From: Geobacter sp.
GTDB lineage: Bacteria; Desulfobacterota; Desulfuromonadia; Geobacterales; Pseudopelobacteraceae
Assembly (NCBI GenBank): GCA_009684515.1
Contig: WKKS01000006.1
Location: 1-64,000, forward strand
Length of the DNA stretch: 64,000 bases
Reading direction: 5' to 3'
The position numbers were made by a program, and so were the translations under genes. Below, in pieces: positions 35,756-47,250 of this stretch. The notes beneath the pieces were generated by a model. That model did no database searches. It had not been told where the DNA came from and worked only from the letters and a program-made list of their open reading frames with translations. Within the stretch, counting starts at the first letter, position 1. The number at the start of each line of letters is the position of its first letter.

Positions 35756-36715
35756 TCATGCAGTTTCCAGAAACCAGCGATAAACATCGTCCAACCCCTC
35801 TTCGAGATCAATGCGATGCTGCCAGCCCAGGCTGTTCAGGCGTGATGAGTCGGCCAGTTTGCGCGGGGTTCCGTCAGGCTTTGAGGTGTCAAAAACAAGT
35901 TCGCCTTCGAAGCCGACCGTCCTTTTTACCATTCCGGCCAGTTCGGCAATGCTGACCTCTTGTCCCGAGCCGACATTGATCAGCGCCGGGGCCGGTTCGT
36001 AGGTCAAAAGGGAGGAATAAATCTCGTCGTTCTGATTCATCAAAAACAGGCTGGCCGACGCCAGGTCGTCAACATGCATGAATTCACGCAGTGGAGATCC
36101 ACTGCCCCAGATCGTCACGGATGGGGCTCCGGTCACTTTGGCTTCGTGAAACTTCCTCATCAGGGCTGGCAGGACATGAGAGTTAGTCAGGTCGAAATTG
36201 TCGTTGGGGCCGTAGAGATTGTTGGGCATGGCCGACATGAACCTTGTGCCGTACTGCTGATTGTATGAGCGGCATTGGGCGATACCGGCTATCTTGGCGA
36301 TCGCGTAGGCGTCGTTGGTCGGTTCCAATGCGCCGGTCAGCAGATATTCTTCTTTGATCGGCTGAGGCGCGTACTTGGGATAGATGCAGGTGCTTCCCAG
36401 AAACAGCAGCCGTTTGACGCCGCTGGTGTATGCGTTGTGAATGACGTTGGTCTGGATCATCAGGTTGTCGTAGATGAACTCGCCTTTGCGGGTGCTGTTG
36501 GCGATGATTCCTCCAACTCTGGCAGCCGCCAGGAACACGTAATCGGGGCGTTCGTTAACGAAAAATTCAGATACCGCGACCTGGTTACGCAGATCCAGTT
36601 CAGTCGAAGTTTTCAGTATCAGGTTGTCATAACCTTCGCCCCTCAGCTTTCTGACAAGGGCTGACCCAACCATGCCGCCATGTCCGGCGACGAAGATTTT
36701 AGAATTCTTTTCCAT
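35756..36715 (-). CDS. fcl: GDP-L-fucose synthase
   Basis: A 319-residue SDR that converts GDP-4-keto-6-deoxymannose to GDP-L-fucose by epimerisation and NADPH reduction. The N-terminal nucleotide motif is GHGGMVGSALVRKL (11-24), AAARVGGI lies at 63-70, LFLGSTCIYPKYAPQPI holds the catalytic Ser/Cys, and Y137/K141 sit in YAIAKIAG. This set is specific for Fcl/WcaG. It lies 56 bases downstream of gmd, whose product is its substrate. Confidence 0.97.
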   Translation of the reverse strand: MEKNSKIFVAGHGGMVGSALVRKLRGEGYDNLILKTSTELDLRNQVAVSEFFVNERPDYVFLAAARVGGIIANSTRKGEFIYDNLMIQTNVIHNAYTSGVKRLLFLGSTCIYPKYAPQPIKEEYLLTGALEPTNDAYAIAKIAGIAQCRSYNQQYGTRFMSAMPNNLYGPNDNFDLTNSHVLPALMRKFHEAKVTGAPSVTIWGSGSPLREFMHVDDLASASLFLMNQNDEIYSSLLTYEPAPALINVGSGQEVSIAELAGMVKRTVGFEGELVFDTSKPDGTPRKLADSSRLNSLGWQHRIDLEEGLDDVYRWFLETA

Positions 36716-36745
36716 GTGTTAAATAGCACCATCCCTGAAGATAAT

Positions 36746-36774
36746 TAACCGGGGTTCAACTCTCCGGCCGGTTA
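36746..36774 (-). other. RNA hairpin between gmd and fcl
   Basis: A 7-bp perfect inverted repeat (TAACCGG at 36746-36752, CCGGTTA at 36768-36774) surrounds the end of gmd, with the gmd stop codon inside one arm. No T tract follows, so it is not a standard terminator. It may stabilise the upstream message or be chance. Confidence 0.35.
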
Positions 36775-37827
36775 TGGTCTGCCTTCGACCCGTTTTTCAC
36801 GTTCGGCCAGTTCCAGGTCGGAGTCTGTCATCATGTTGACCAACTGATCAAAGCTGGTTTTGAGCTCCCAACCCATCTGACGCCTTGCTTTGGACGGGTC
36901 ACCAAGCAGCAGGTCAACTTCAGCCGGGCGGAAATACTTCGGATCGATCTGAATAACAACCTTTCCTGTGGCTCCGTCGATCCCTTTTTCAGCCTCTCCG
37001 CTCCCCTGCCACACCAGATTCATGCCGAGCCGCGCGAACACTTTTTCCGCGAAAGTGCGAACCATGTAAGTTTCGCCGGTTGCGATCACGTAATCTTCAG
37101 CCTGTTCCTGCTGCAGCATCAGCCACATGGCTTCGACGTAATCACCGGCAAAACCCCAGTCACGTTTGGCGTCCAGGTTGCCCAGGTAAAGGCACTCCTG
37201 CATGCCGAGTTTGATGCGGGCGGCGGCCCTGGTGATCTTGCGGGTGACAAATGTTTCACCGCGTCGTGGCGATTCATGGTTGAAGAGGATTCCGTTGCAT
37301 GCAAACATGCCGTAGCTCTCACGATAGTTCATGGTGATATAAAAGGCGTAGGCCTTGGCACAGGCGTAGGGAGAACGGGGGTAGAAGGGAGTGGTTTCCT
37401 TCTGTGGTGTTTCCACAACCTTGCCGTACAGTTCTGATGAGGATGCCTGGTAGAACCTGGTGTTCAGGCCGGTCTCGCGGATTCCTTCCAGAATTCTGAC
37501 CGCCCCAAGCGCATCAACCTCACCGGTATATTCGGGCACGTCAAAAGAAACCCTGACGTGGCTTTGGGCGCCCAGATTGTAAATCTCGTCCGGCTGTATG
37601 TTGCGCAACAGCATGTTGATCGAGCTGGCGTCGTTCAGGTCGCCGTAGTGCAGGAACATGCGAACCCCCTTTTCATGGGGGTCGCGGTAGATATGGTTGA
37701 TGCGGCCGGTGTTGAAGGATGATGAACGGCGGATCATGCCGTGTACTTCATACCCTTTTGATAGCAACAGCTCAGCCAGATAGGAACCGTCCTGGCCGGT
37801 GATGCCGGTGATCAGCGCTTTTTTCAT
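36772..37827 (-). CDS. gmd: GDP-mannose 4,6-dehydratase
   Basis: A 351-residue extended SDR that makes GDP-4-keto-6-deoxymannose. [20 protein letters not shown] (8-27) is the Gmd nucleotide motif; [28 protein letters not shown] (128-138) and Y154/K158 in SPYACAKAY are diagnostic, as is the late [15 protein letters not shown] segment ([14 protein letters not shown]). The start at 37827 follows GTGAGGAT; a longer in-frame version would overlap the epimerase gene end. Its product feeds Fcl and could also feed the DegT aminotransferase at 22.6 kb if that makes perosamine. Confidence 0.97.
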   Translation of the reverse strand: MKKALITGITGQDGSYLAELLLSKGYEVHGMIRRSSSFNTGRINHIYRDPHEKGVRMFLHYGDLNDASSINMLLRNIQPDEIYNLGAQSHVRVSFDVPEYTGEVDALGAVRILEGIRETGLNTRFYQASSSELYGKVVETPQKETTPFYPRSPYACAKAYAFYITMNYRESYGMFACNGILFNHESPRRGETFVTRKITRAAARIKLGMQECLYLGNLDAKRDWGFAGDYVEAMWLMLQQEQAEDYVIATGETYMVRTFAEKVFARLGMNLVWQGSGEAEKGIDGATGKVVIQIDPKYFRPAEVDLLLGDPSKARRQMGWELKTSFDQLVNMMTDSDLELAEREKRVEGRP

Positions 37828-37876
37828 GCGATCCTCACTTTTATCTGTAATGAATTCAATAGAACGTGGTGCAAAC

Positions 37877-38887
37877 TCAACAGTTGTAATAGCCCCGGTA
37901 CCATTCCACAAATCTGCCGATCCCGTCCTCAATGGAGGTGGCGGGGCGGAAACCGACATCGTTGATCAGGTCATCCACATCAGCGTAGGTGGCCGGCACA
38001 TCGCCAGCCTGAATCGGCAAAAGGTTCTTGGTTGCCTGTTTGCCGAGGCGTTCTTCCAGAACCTCTATGAAGCGCATCAGTTCTACCGGCTGATTGTTGC
38101 CGATGTTGTAGATTTTGTAGGGTGCATAGCTGGTGCCCGGGTCCGGTGCGCCGCCGCTCCAGTTCGAGTCCGGTTTTGGTGTGTTGCCGGTTACCCGTAC
38201 GATTCCTTCAACGATGTCATCTACGTAGGTGAAATCTCGCCGCATTTTACCGTGGTTGAAAACGTCGATCGGGCGTCCCTCCAGGATCGCTTTTGTGAAC
38301 AGAAACAGGGCCATGTCCGGGCGGCCCCACGGTCCATAAACGGTGAAGAAACGCAGTCCGGTGGTCGGAATGCCGTAAAGGCTGGAATAGGTATGGGCCA
38401 TCAGCTCGTTGGCTTTTTTTGTGGCGGCGTACAGCGATACCGGGTGATCCACGTTGTGATGAACCGAGAACGGCATGGTGGTATTGGCGCCGTAAACCGA
38501 GCTGGAGGATGCGTACACCAGATGTTTGACGCCATGGTGACGGCACCCTTCCAGAATGTTGATGAAGCCGCTGATGTTGCTGTCTATGTAGGCGTATGGG
38601 TTGGTCAGGGAATAGCGCACTCCGGCCTGGGCCGCCAGGTTGACGACCGTATCAAACTTTTCTGAGGCAAACAGTTGATGCAGCGGTTCGCGCTCTTCAA
38701 GTCCCATCTTTATGAAGCTAAAACCGGGTAGTTGCTCAAGCTGCTCCAGACGGTCGTATTTCAGCTTGACTTCGTAATAATCGTTCAGGTTATCAAGTCC
38801 GCAAACCTGGTGTCCGTCGGCTACCAGTCGCTTGCTTAGATGAAATCCGATAAAACCTGCTGCGCCGGTTACCAAGATGCGTTTCAT
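37877..38887 (-). CDS. UDP-glucuronate 4-epimerase-like SDR
   Basis: A 336-residue extended SDR. NAD is bound by [15 protein letters not shown] (7-21). The [17 protein letters not shown] segment, [16 protein letters not shown] and YASSSSVYG (125-133) with Y153/K157 in [10 protein letters not shown] are characteristic of UDP-glucuronate 4-epimerases (LpsL/CapI type) that make UDP-galacturonate. The upstream substrate could come from Ugd at 5.7-7.1 kb. The ATG overlaps the waaF stop (ATGA). A UDP-glucose 4-epimerase is the main alternative, but the [11 protein letters not shown] element argues against it. Confidence 0.88.
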   Translation of the reverse strand: MKRILVTGAAGFIGFHLSKRLVADGHQVCGLDNLNDYYEVKLKYDRLEQLEQLPGFSFIKMGLEEREPLHQLFASEKFDTVVNLAAQAGVRYSLTNPYAYIDSNISGFINILEGCRHHGVKHLVYASSSSVYGANTTMPFSVHHNVDHPVSLYAATKKANELMAHTYSSLYGIPTTGLRFFTVYGPWGRPDMALFLFTKAILEGRPIDVFNHGKMRRDFTYVDDIVEGIVRVTGNTPKPDSNWSGGAPDPGTSYAPYKIYNIGNNQPVELMRFIEVLEERLGKQATKNLLPIQAGDVPATYADVDDLINDVGFRPATSIEDGIGRFVEWYRGYYNC

Positions 38888-39972
38888 GGTTTTGATTTCT
38901 CCGTCCCGTTTAATTGGATTTTGCCAGTCAGTGAAGCCATCAGCTTGATGCTTTCCGCTACCACGTCATCGGCTGTGACCGCCGTCATGCATTCGTGGTC
39001 AGTTGGGCATTCACGCAGCTTGCAGGGTGCGCAGTGGATTGCCTTGCGAATTATAACAGCCTTTTCGGTGTATGGCGAGGTCGTGGCGTGATCGGTGGAA
39101 CCGAATATGGCCGCCAGCGGCACTCCCAGGGCCGCTGCGATATGCATGGGGCCCGAGTCATTGGTGACAAAAAAGTTGCAGCGTCCGATCAGCGCCATCA
39201 GCTCCCTTACGGAGGTCTTTCCGGCCAGATTCAGCGCGTCGCCGTCGAGCCGTTTTTCAATATCGGCTGCAATGTCGGTTTCGGACGGACCGCCGAAGAT
39301 GACGATCCTGGCAGACCATTCCTCTGCCAGCCTTAGGGCGACTTCGGCGAAGCGTTCCGGATACCAGCGTTTGGCCGAACCGAATGCCGCGCCGGGGTTG
39401 ATGCCGACCAGCATTTCGCCGTCGGAAATGCCGTGAAGCGCAAGCCTTTCGGCTGCCTTGGCATTCTCATCCGGAGCAATGAAAAGAGTTGGGTCGTCCG
39501 TTCGTCCTGATATTCCGAAATGACGTACGAGATCGATGTAATAGCCGACTTCGTGGGTGATCACGGCTGAGTTGGAGGGAGTATAGCGGCCGGTCAGCAT
39601 CAAGCCGCGTCCATCACTGTTCTTTCCAAGTCTGACAGGGATCCCGGCCAGCCACGGCACCAGCGCCGAGTCAAATGAATTTGGCAGGATGATGGCCATG
39701 TCAAAGGACTTTTTGCGCAACTCCTGCGCCAGCCGGAATCTGCCCGAGATGCCCTTGTGCTTCCCCTGTCGGTCAAAGGTTATGACTCTGTCAACCCACT
39801 CGTGGCGGGAAAAAATCTCTCCGACCATCTTGTTTGCCAGCACAGTTATCTCTGACTGCGGGTAGTGCTGCCTGATAAGTCCGATGGCGGGTGTCGTCAT
39901 GACCGCGTCGCCGACCCAGTTGACTGAGCGGATCAATATGCGACGGGGGTTAGTGATGTCGTGGTCTGTCAT
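38884..39972 (-). CDS. waaF: Lipopolysaccharide heptosyltransferase II
   Basis: A 362-residue GT9 enzyme adding the second core heptose. The N-terminus [20 protein letters not shown], the acceptor-side [41 protein letters not shown] and the donor-site [21 protein letters not shown] with [10 protein letters not shown] identify WaaF rather than WaaC. The tail has [16 protein letters not shown]. The ATG overlaps the stop of the Trm112-like gene (ATGA). Confidence 0.95.
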   Translation of the reverse strand: MTDHDITNPRRILIRSVNWVGDAVMTTPAIGLIRQHYPQSEITVLANKMVGEIFSRHEWVDRVITFDRQGKHKGISGRFRLAQELRKKSFDMAIILPNSFDSALVPWLAGIPVRLGKNSDGRGLMLTGRYTPSNSAVITHEVGYYIDLVRHFGISGRTDDPTLFIAPDENAKAAERLALHGISDGEMLVGINPGAAFGSAKRWYPERFAEVALRLAEEWSARIVIFGGPSETDIAADIEKRLDGDALNLAGKTSVRELMALIGRCNFFVTNDSGPMHIAAALGVPLAAIFGSTDHATTSPYTEKAVIIRKAIHCAPCKLRECPTDHECMTAVTADDVVAESIKLMASLTGKIQLNGTEKSKP

Positions 39973-40148
39973 GAGTGGTCCCGGACATCTTTGACCGCTT
40001 CATCAGCCAGCATGACTGGGATGCCGTTCCTGACCGGATAGAGCAGGCCACATGGGACACAGTGCAGTGAACTGTTGTCGCGGGCCGGGACAAGTTTCCC
40101 TTTGCAGACCGGACAGACTAATTTATTAATTAAAATTTCTGAAAACAT
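39969..40148 (-). CDS. Trm112-family small zinc-ribbon protein
   Basis: A 59-residue protein with two CxxC pairs, VCPVCKGKL (about residues 10-18) and LHCVPCGLLYPV (about 31-42), followed by RNGIPVMLADEA. This is the bacterial Trm112/YcaR layout, a small zinc-binding protein commonly encoded beside lpxK and kdsB. In eukaryotes and archaea Trm112 activates methyltransferases; the bacterial partner is not known. Start ATG at 40148 gives the usual family length. It is coupled to waaF. Confidence 0.9.
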   Translation of the reverse strand: MFSEILINKLVCPVCKGKLVPARDNSSLHCVPCGLLYPVRNGIPVMLADEAVKDVRDHS

Positions 40149-40197
40149 GGCAACTAGCTCATTCTGAAATAAATGAGGCACTATGCCACAAACTGGA

Positions 40198-41283
40198 TTA
40201 TTTTTGAAGCAAATTGCGCAGGTGGTTCAACAGCAGGGCAGGTTCATTGATGATAAGTTCCAGGCGGGCCAACATGATTGTGATGCGGTCGTTGTTAGAA
40301 AGATGCTTGAGTTTGACCCCGTCTTTTTCAGTGGTTATGGCAATTTCAACTCCGTTTCGAAGCATTGAGTTTCGAATAATCGCAAGTTCATTTTCAGTAT
40401 AGGTTGTATGGTCCGGAAAACGGATGGTATCAACTAGATCGAAACCCAGGCTCCGCAATTCATCAAAAAAACCGGATGGCTCGGCAATGCCCGCAAATGC
40501 GAGCGCTTTACGCGGAGAATGAGAGGGGAGGGCGATCGGGTCGCCCCCGGACAGCGGCAGCAGCTCTTTGATCCGGTGATGCGCAAAACAGGTCGGAATA
40601 TCATCTGGTAATTCAACTTCAGGAAAATTTCTCGGAGAACGGGTGTGAATGATCAGGTCCGCCCGTTTTCCAGCACTGACCGGTTCGCGCAGAAGGCCGC
40701 CCGGCAGCGTCCAGCCGTTGCCGTAGGGGTGAGAGTGGTCCAGAAGCATGATGTTAAGATCCCGTTGCAGCCTCAGATGCTGGAAACCGTCATCAAGCAG
40801 GAATACATCCGGATTAAGCTGCTGCATGGCGAGCTGACCGGCGGCATAACGATCCGTGCCGATCACCAGCATCAATCCCGGAATCGTTGATGCCAGCAAA
40901 TATGGCTCGTCTCCGCATTCTTCCGGACTAAGCATGACGGTGGCACCATCGCTTGCCACGACAGATTGCCCCTCCAGCGAACCGCCGTACCCTCGTGACA
41001 GAACCGCAACTCGATAACCCTGCTGTAACAGCCAGTGTGCAATGTAGGCCGTAACCGGCGTCTTGCCTGTTCCGCCGACTGTGATATTCCCGACTGAAAC
41101 CACCGGACGCGGCAGTTTTCGAGAACGGAGAATGCCGAGACTGAATAATATGGCCCGCAAGCGCTGAACAAGAGAGTACAACATAGAAAACGGCGCAAGA
41201 AGAATGATCAACAGCCGACCTGCAATACCTTTCCGTTTGCCGCTGGCCAGGTCGCGCCAGTATGCTGAAAAAGAGCCGGTCAT
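40198..41283 (-). CDS. lpxK: Tetraacyldisaccharide 4'-kinase
   Basis: A 361-residue membrane-associated kinase that adds the 4' phosphate of lipid A. The P-loop is GNITVGGTGKTPVTAYIAHW (about residues 63-82), followed by VAVLSRGYGG, VFLLDDGFQHLRLQRDLNI (the family DDGFQH) and FAGIAEPSGFFDELRSLG. An N-terminal amphipathic/hydrophobic stretch (about 24-48) matches the LpxK membrane helix. The ATG overlaps the waaA stop (ATGA). Confidence 0.96.
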   Translation of the reverse strand: MTGSFSAYWRDLASGKRKGIAGRLLIILLAPFSMLYSLVQRLRAILFSLGILRSRKLPRPVVSVGNITVGGTGKTPVTAYIAHWLLQQGYRVAVLSRGYGGSLEGQSVVASDGATVMLSPEECGDEPYLLASTIPGLMLVIGTDRYAAGQLAMQQLNPDVFLLDDGFQHLRLQRDLNIMLLDHSHPYGNGWTLPGGLLREPVSAGKRADLIIHTRSPRNFPEVELPDDIPTCFAHHRIKELLPLSGGDPIALPSHSPRKALAFAGIAEPSGFFDELRSLGFDLVDTIRFPDHTTYTENELAIIRNSMLRNGVEIAITTEKDGVKLKHLSNNDRITIMLARLELIINEPALLLNHLRNLLQK

Positions 41284-42563
41284 AAATAACCGCCGATGAT
41301 TTCCATATGCCGCCCGGTTGCCCCGCCATTTTCCGCCATCATTTTCAAGCCGTTTTGCCCCAACTGCTGTCGTAGGTCAACGTTAGAAACCAGGTTCTGA
41401 CAACTGCTGACAAACTCCCGAATCGTTTCAACCTGAACGCCGGCTTCATACTGCAGCACTAACGAGCTGATTTCACGAAAGTTACTCATGTGCGGACCGA
41501 ACAGGCAGGCGATTCCCAGTGAGGCCGGCTCCAGCAGGTTGTGGCCGCCGGTCGGCACCAGGCTGCCGCCGACAAAAGCGATGTCCGAAAGCGCGTAGAG
41601 GTTCATCATTTCGCCGACCGTATCTACCAGCAAAATGGTTCCGCTCTGGAGCAGACCGGTTCCGGTCAGCGCAGTCCGCCTGCAGTACCTGATTCCGCTT
41701 TTATCCAGCAGGAACGCCACCTCCGAAGCCCTCTCGGGATGCCGCGGCACCAGCACCAGAAACAGGTCGTTATTGACATTCAGCAACTCCTGATAGCTGC
41801 TGATGATCTGTTGCTCTTCACCGGCATGGGTGCTGGCTGCGGTTATGACCGTTAAATTATTTGGAATTGAATACTGACAGCGCAGCCGTAACCGTTCCTC
41901 CTCACTGGTCTGACGAAAGGGGATGTCGTACTTGAGGTTCCCGCAGGTTAAAACCTTATCGGCTGGCGCTCCGATAGCCGCGATGCGCTGACTGTCAACG
42001 CTGGTTTGCATACATAATCTTGAAAACAGTTGCAAGGCATGGCGAAAGAACCAGCTGAAGCGCAGGTAGCCGCTGAAGGAGCGATCCGAGATTCTGCCGT
42101 TGGCCAGTATGACCGGTGTGCCTCGTTTACGGGCTTCACGGGTGAAATTGGGCCAGATTTCGGTTTCCATGATGATCACAAGTTTTGGATCAATCAGGTC
42201 CAGTGTGCGGCGCACCGCCGGGAGGAAATCGAAAGGAAAGTAAATGCAGACGTCAATTTCCGGAAAGGTTGCGGCGATGCCGCGTCCGGTCTCGGTTGTA
42301 TTTGAAACCAGGATGGTGTGATCCGGGTAGCGGCTGCGCAGGGCTTTCAGCAGCGGCCGGGCAGCAATCGATTCGCCGACTGAAACGGCATGCAGCCAGA
42401 TTACCGGGCGACCGCCTGTTTTAGTTAGAATGTCATTAGAGATGAAGCCGAAACGCTCGGCCAGAGCAGCCGGGCGTCCACGGCTGATTGAGCGGTAAAG
42501 ATGGTAGAGCAGGACCGGAATCAGCAGAAAGGCGGAAAGTATGTTGTAGCAGAAGTAGAACAT
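41280..42563 (-). CDS. waaA: 3-deoxy-D-manno-octulosonic acid (Kdo) transferase
   Basis: A 427-residue GT30 enzyme transferring Kdo from CMP-Kdo to lipid IVA. It has an N-terminal membrane anchor (about residues 4-20), WLHAVSVGESIAARPLLKAL (about 54-73), LVSNTTETGRG, IIMETEIWPNF and the C-terminal VPTGGHNLLEPASLGIACLFGPH (as adjacent parts) with the conserved GGHN. Whether it adds one, two or more Kdo cannot be read from sequence. It follows the PAP2 gene by 9 bases. Confidence 0.97.
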   Translation of the reverse strand: MFYFCYNILSAFLLIPVLLYHLYRSISRGRPAALAERFGFISNDILTKTGGRPVIWLHAVSVGESIAARPLLKALRSRYPDHTILVSNTTETGRGIAATFPEIDVCIYFPFDFLPAVRRTLDLIDPKLVIIMETEIWPNFTREARKRGTPVILANGRISDRSFSGYLRFSWFFRHALQLFSRLCMQTSVDSQRIAAIGAPADKVLTCGNLKYDIPFRQTSEEERLRLRCQYSIPNNLTVITAASTHAGEEQQIISSYQELLNVNNDLFLVLVPRHPERASEVAFLLDKSGIRYCRRTALTGTGLLQSGTILLVDTVGEMMNLYALSDIAFVGGSLVPTGGHNLLEPASLGIACLFGPHMSNFREISSLVLQYEAGVQVETIREFVSSCQNLVSNVDLRQQLGQNGLKMMAENGGATGRHMEIIGGYL

Positions 42564-42572
42564 GTCGATTTG

Positions 42573-43271
42573 CTAAGGATGTGCGATTGGAGTATCGGGC
42601 TGGTCAAGCCGCATGACGGTTGCCAGAAATAGTCCAGTCAGATAAACCATGCCGAATGCCCAGAGATCGTCGCTCAAAAAATGTCCTCCCTGCGCGGTGC
42701 GGGCAATGCTCATCAGGATGCCGAATACCAAACCGCCAATCAGCCAGTATAATGCCAGTCGTGGTTTTCTCCGCCGATAGATGAAAAAAGGGGCAATCAT
42801 GAAAAAAGCGGCTGAAGCGTGGCCGGAAGGGAATGATCTCCCTTGGCCGGTGACACCTTTCTGCCAGGGCTGCAGGAATTCCTTTTTGCCGTTGAACTGG
42901 ACAATATCGCGCGGTCGTGGTCTTCCCCAACCATCTTTGAACACTACATTCACCAATAGCCCGGGGCCCAAAATTAAAAAGAGTGTCAGAAACACTCCCC
43001 ATTTTTTCCAATTATTAAATTTGGGAATTTTAAATGACAATGCCGCCGCTATCAGGCCGGTAGCGGCCAGTAGAACAGCCGGATATCGGTCGATACGGTA
43101 GAGCAGTTTCCATGGGAAAAGTTCACCGACCGGCCAGCCGCCGCTGATGAAAAAACGGGAAGAAACTATCAGGTCGGCGCCGCTCAGAGCGATCAACGCA
43201 GTGGACAAAATCAGGACGGCCGTAACGGCTGTCCCCTCTAACAACGGTCTGGAAGGTCTCTGCTTATGCAT
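42573..43271 (-). CDS. PAP2-family membrane phosphatase, possible lipid A phosphatase
   Basis: A 232-residue protein with about six membrane helices and the full three-part PAP2 signature: KDGWGRPRP (K-x6-RP), FPSGHASAAFF (PSGH) and ARTAQGGHFLSDDLW (R-x5-H-x3-D). These supply the two catalytic His and the Arg/Lys phosphate ligands. The ATG at 43271 overlaps the end of msbA by 8 bases, and waaA and lpxK follow. That place points to dephosphorylation of lipid A (LpxE/LpxF-like) or undecaprenyl pyrophosphate recycling. The sequence alone does not decide between them. Confidence 0.88.
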   Translation of the reverse strand: MHKQRPSRPLLEGTAVTAVLILSTALIALSGADLIVSSRFFISGGWPVGELFPWKLLYRIDRYPAVLLAATGLIAAALSFKIPKFNNWKKWGVFLTLFLILGPGLLVNVVFKDGWGRPRPRDIVQFNGKKEFLQPWQKGVTGQGRSFPSGHASAAFFMIAPFFIYRRRKPRLALYWLIGGLVFGILMSIARTAQGGHFLSDDLWAFGMVYLTGLFLATVMRLDQPDTPIAHP

Positions 43272-45014
43272 GAATTTCCAGTGCCGAATCAGTTTCCTGA
43301 TCGGAAAATTGCAGTGAATGCAGTCTGTTATAAAGTCCATCGTTAACAATCAATTCGTCATGTCTGCCTTGCTCAACGATGCGCCCCCCTTCGAGGACGA
43401 TTATATTGTCGGCATGCAGGACCGTCGAGAGCCGGTGGGCAATCACAAAAGTTGTGCGGTTCATCATCAGGTTGTCGAGGGCCTTTTGAACCATCTGCTC
43501 ACTTTCGGTATCCAGGGCGCTGGTCGCCTCGTCCAGGATCAGTATCGGAGCATTTTTCAACAGGGCTCTGGCAATGCAGATTCTCTGGCGCTGTCCGCCG
43601 GAGAGCCGTACGCCGCGGTCACCGATGCTGGTGTCATAGCCTTGCGGAAGCTGCATGATGAAGTCGTGGGCGAAGGCCGCCGTAGCTGCATCGATCACTT
43701 CGTCCATCGTGGCGTCCGGCTTGCCGTAACGAATGTTATTGGCGATGCTTTCGTGGAACAGGGTTGTTTCCTGATCGACCAGTGCAATCTGGACAACCAG
43801 CGAATCGAGGGAAATGTCCCGGATGTCGTGTCCGTCGATCAGAATAGCTCCCCCGGTTACGTCATAGAAGCGTGGCAACAACGATACCAGTGTGGATTTC
43901 CCACCCCCGGAAGGGCCGACCAGTGCAATCATCTGGTTGGTTCTGGCGGTGAGGGAAACATGCTGGAGAACCGGTTCGTCCCCATAGCTGAAAGAAACGT
44001 CGCGAAATTCCACCATTCCGGAAGAACGCTGGAATGTTACGGCACCGGGACGCTCGACGATACTTCTTTTTTCATCCAGGAGCTTGAAAACACGCTCCGC
44101 TGCCCCTGCGGATCGTTGCAGAGAGTTGTAAGAGCTTTGAAGTTTCTTGATCGGTGTAAAGACCATCACCATGGCAGCAATGAATGAGAAAAACTCGGAA
44201 GCCGTCATGCGTCCCGACATGACCTGGCTGCCGCCAAAGTAAACGACTCCGGCAATTCCGAAGGAGATGATGGTTTCTGAGACCGGCATGGCCAGTGACT
44301 CATATTTAATGAACTTTTGGAATTGATGAAGATACTGCAGGTTGGCGGTCCGGAATCGTTCCGTAGCCAAGCGCTCCAGCCCGAAGGCTTTGATGACCTT
44401 GATACCGGAGAAAGTTTCTTGAAGGATTGCAGTCATTCCTCCCATGATACTCAGACTTCGGCCGGAAGCGTTTTTAATCTTCTTGCCTATCAACTGGGCC
44501 GGGTAGGCTGTCAGGGGGATAACCACGAATGTGAAGATGGCCAGTTGCCAGTTGCGATAAAAAATCACACCCAACAGTGAGAATGCGGATAGAACATCTC
44601 GAAAAAGTCCAACCAAAACGTTGGCGATCCCCTGCTGCATTGTGCTGAGGTCGTTGGTGGCATGGGACATCAGTTCACCGGTCGATTTCCGGTTGAAGAA
44701 TGCCATATCCTGCCTGACAGTGCTGGCATAGATTTCGTTGCTAAGATCCTGTACCGCTTTCTGCCCGGCCAGTTTAATGGTTACATCATAGGTGAAACGG
44801 GCGACTCCCCTGATTGCAAATAGAGCGACGATCCCGAATGGGATCATCACAAAAATGCCGGTATCTTTGCCGGAAAAAATTTTCTTCAGCACCGGTTCGA
44901 TCAGCCAGGCGAATGCTCCGTCCATTCCTCCGACAATTGCCGAGCAGATTGCAGAGAGCGCGATCAGTTTCCAGTAGGGTACAAAGTATGCGAAAGTTCG
45001 TTTAAGAATAGGAT

Positions 45015-45018
<4 letters not shown>
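43264..45018 (-). CDS. msbA: Lipid A export ABC transporter MsbA
   Basis: A 584-residue half-transporter that flips core-lipid A across the inner membrane. Six membrane helices occupy about residues 15-315. The ATPase domain has Walker A VGPSGGGKSTLVSLLP (about 368-383), the signature LSGGQRQRICIARAL and Walker B ILILDEATSALDTESEQMVQ with the H-loop IAHRLSTV. The arrangement is a homodimer, as expected for MsbA. The start overlaps the lpxB stop by 4 bases; the stop overlaps the PAP2 ATG. Confidence 0.96.
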
Positions 45019-46155
<1,137 letters not shown>

Positions 46156-46163
<8 letters not shown>

Positions 46164-47250
46164 CCAAGGCCTCTTTAATGGTTTTGGCCACGAGCCGTAC
46201 CGATTCGTCCGTCATTTCCGGATAAACCGGCAGTGACATACAGCGGCTGGCGACCCCTTCCGCCACCGGCAGACAGACTTTGACGCATGCTTCGGCAAAA
46301 ACATCCTGTTTGTGCAGCGGAATCGGGTAATAGACCGCAGATGAAATCTGTTGTTCGGCTAGTTTGGCCATGATGATGTCGCGTTTGTCTGTTAACAGAG
46401 TGTATTGATGATAGACATGCTCACCCTTATTGTCTTCAAATGGAACGGAAACAACATCCTTGAGCAGCTCCGAGTAAAGATGGGCCACTCTGCGGCGGCC
46501 GGAGTTGAAATCGTCGATCCGCTTTAGCTTGACGCGCAGTATCGCGGCCTGGATGTCGTCCAGGCGGCTGTTGTAGCCGATTTCACTGTGGTGGTAGCGT
46601 ACACGGCTGCCGTGGTTGCGCAGTATCTTGATCTGTTCGGCCAATTCGGCTGTCGCGCAGGAGATCAGACCTCCATCGCCGTAGCAACCCAGGTTCTTGC
46701 TGGGGAAAAAACTGAAGCAGCCCAGAGACCCTAATGTTCCGGTCATCTTTCCGTTTATGGCTGCACCAAATGATTGGGCGCAGTCTTCGATCAAAAGCAG
46801 ATTGTGCTTTTTGCAAACAGACATGATCGGGGCCATATCAGCTGGTTGGCCGAAGAGATGCACCGGAATGACCGCTTTGGTGCGAGGGGTAATGGCGGCC
46901 TCAATCAGAGCCGGGTCAATATTGAAGGTTTGCGGGTCAATGTCCACGAAAACCGGCGTTGCCCCGGCGTAGCAGATCGCTTCGGCTGTGGCGATAAAGG
47001 TAAATGGAGAGGTGATGACTTCGTCGCCAGGCCCTATGCCGGCAGCCAGAATGGCCAGGTGCAGCGCATCTGTGCCAGATGCGCAGGATACCGCATACGG
47101 AGCGCCGAGATAAGCGGCGGTTTCCTGCTCAAAGGCAGTTACATTTGGTCCCAGAATGAACTGGCAGCTTTCGATGGCATCCAGAACGGCTTTGTCAATT
47201 TCACTTTTCAGTGAGTGGTATTGAGTTTTTAAATCCACCATCGGTATCAT
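46156..47250 (-). CDS. gnnB: DegT aminotransferase, probable GnnB (UDP-GlcNAc3N synthesis)
   Basis: A 364-residue PLP aminotransferase of the DegT family. PLP-binding Lys185 lies in FSFFPSKNLGCYGDGG, Asp156 in LLLIEDCAQSFGA, and the phosphate-binding ASGTDALHLAILAAG at 58-72. It overlaps the Gfo/Idh gene start by 4 bases upstream and lpxB downstream. The order lpxA, oxidoreductase, aminotransferase, lpxB is that of the known gnnA/gnnB pair, in which GnnA oxidises UDP-GlcNAc at C3 and GnnB aminates it to UDP-GlcNAc3N. This predicts amide-linked acyl chains at C3 of lipid A. WbpE-like 3-amino uronate synthesis is the alternative. Confidence 0.78.

Noticed and set aside
37799..38665. A 288-codon antisense frame over gmd and the epimerase
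   Set aside because: Codon structure belongs to the minus-strand SDR genes. The antisense product has no domain and no ribosome site.
43318..44187. A 289-codon antisense frame within msbA
   Set aside because: The minus strand encodes an unmistakable ABC ATPase here; the antisense product has no motif.
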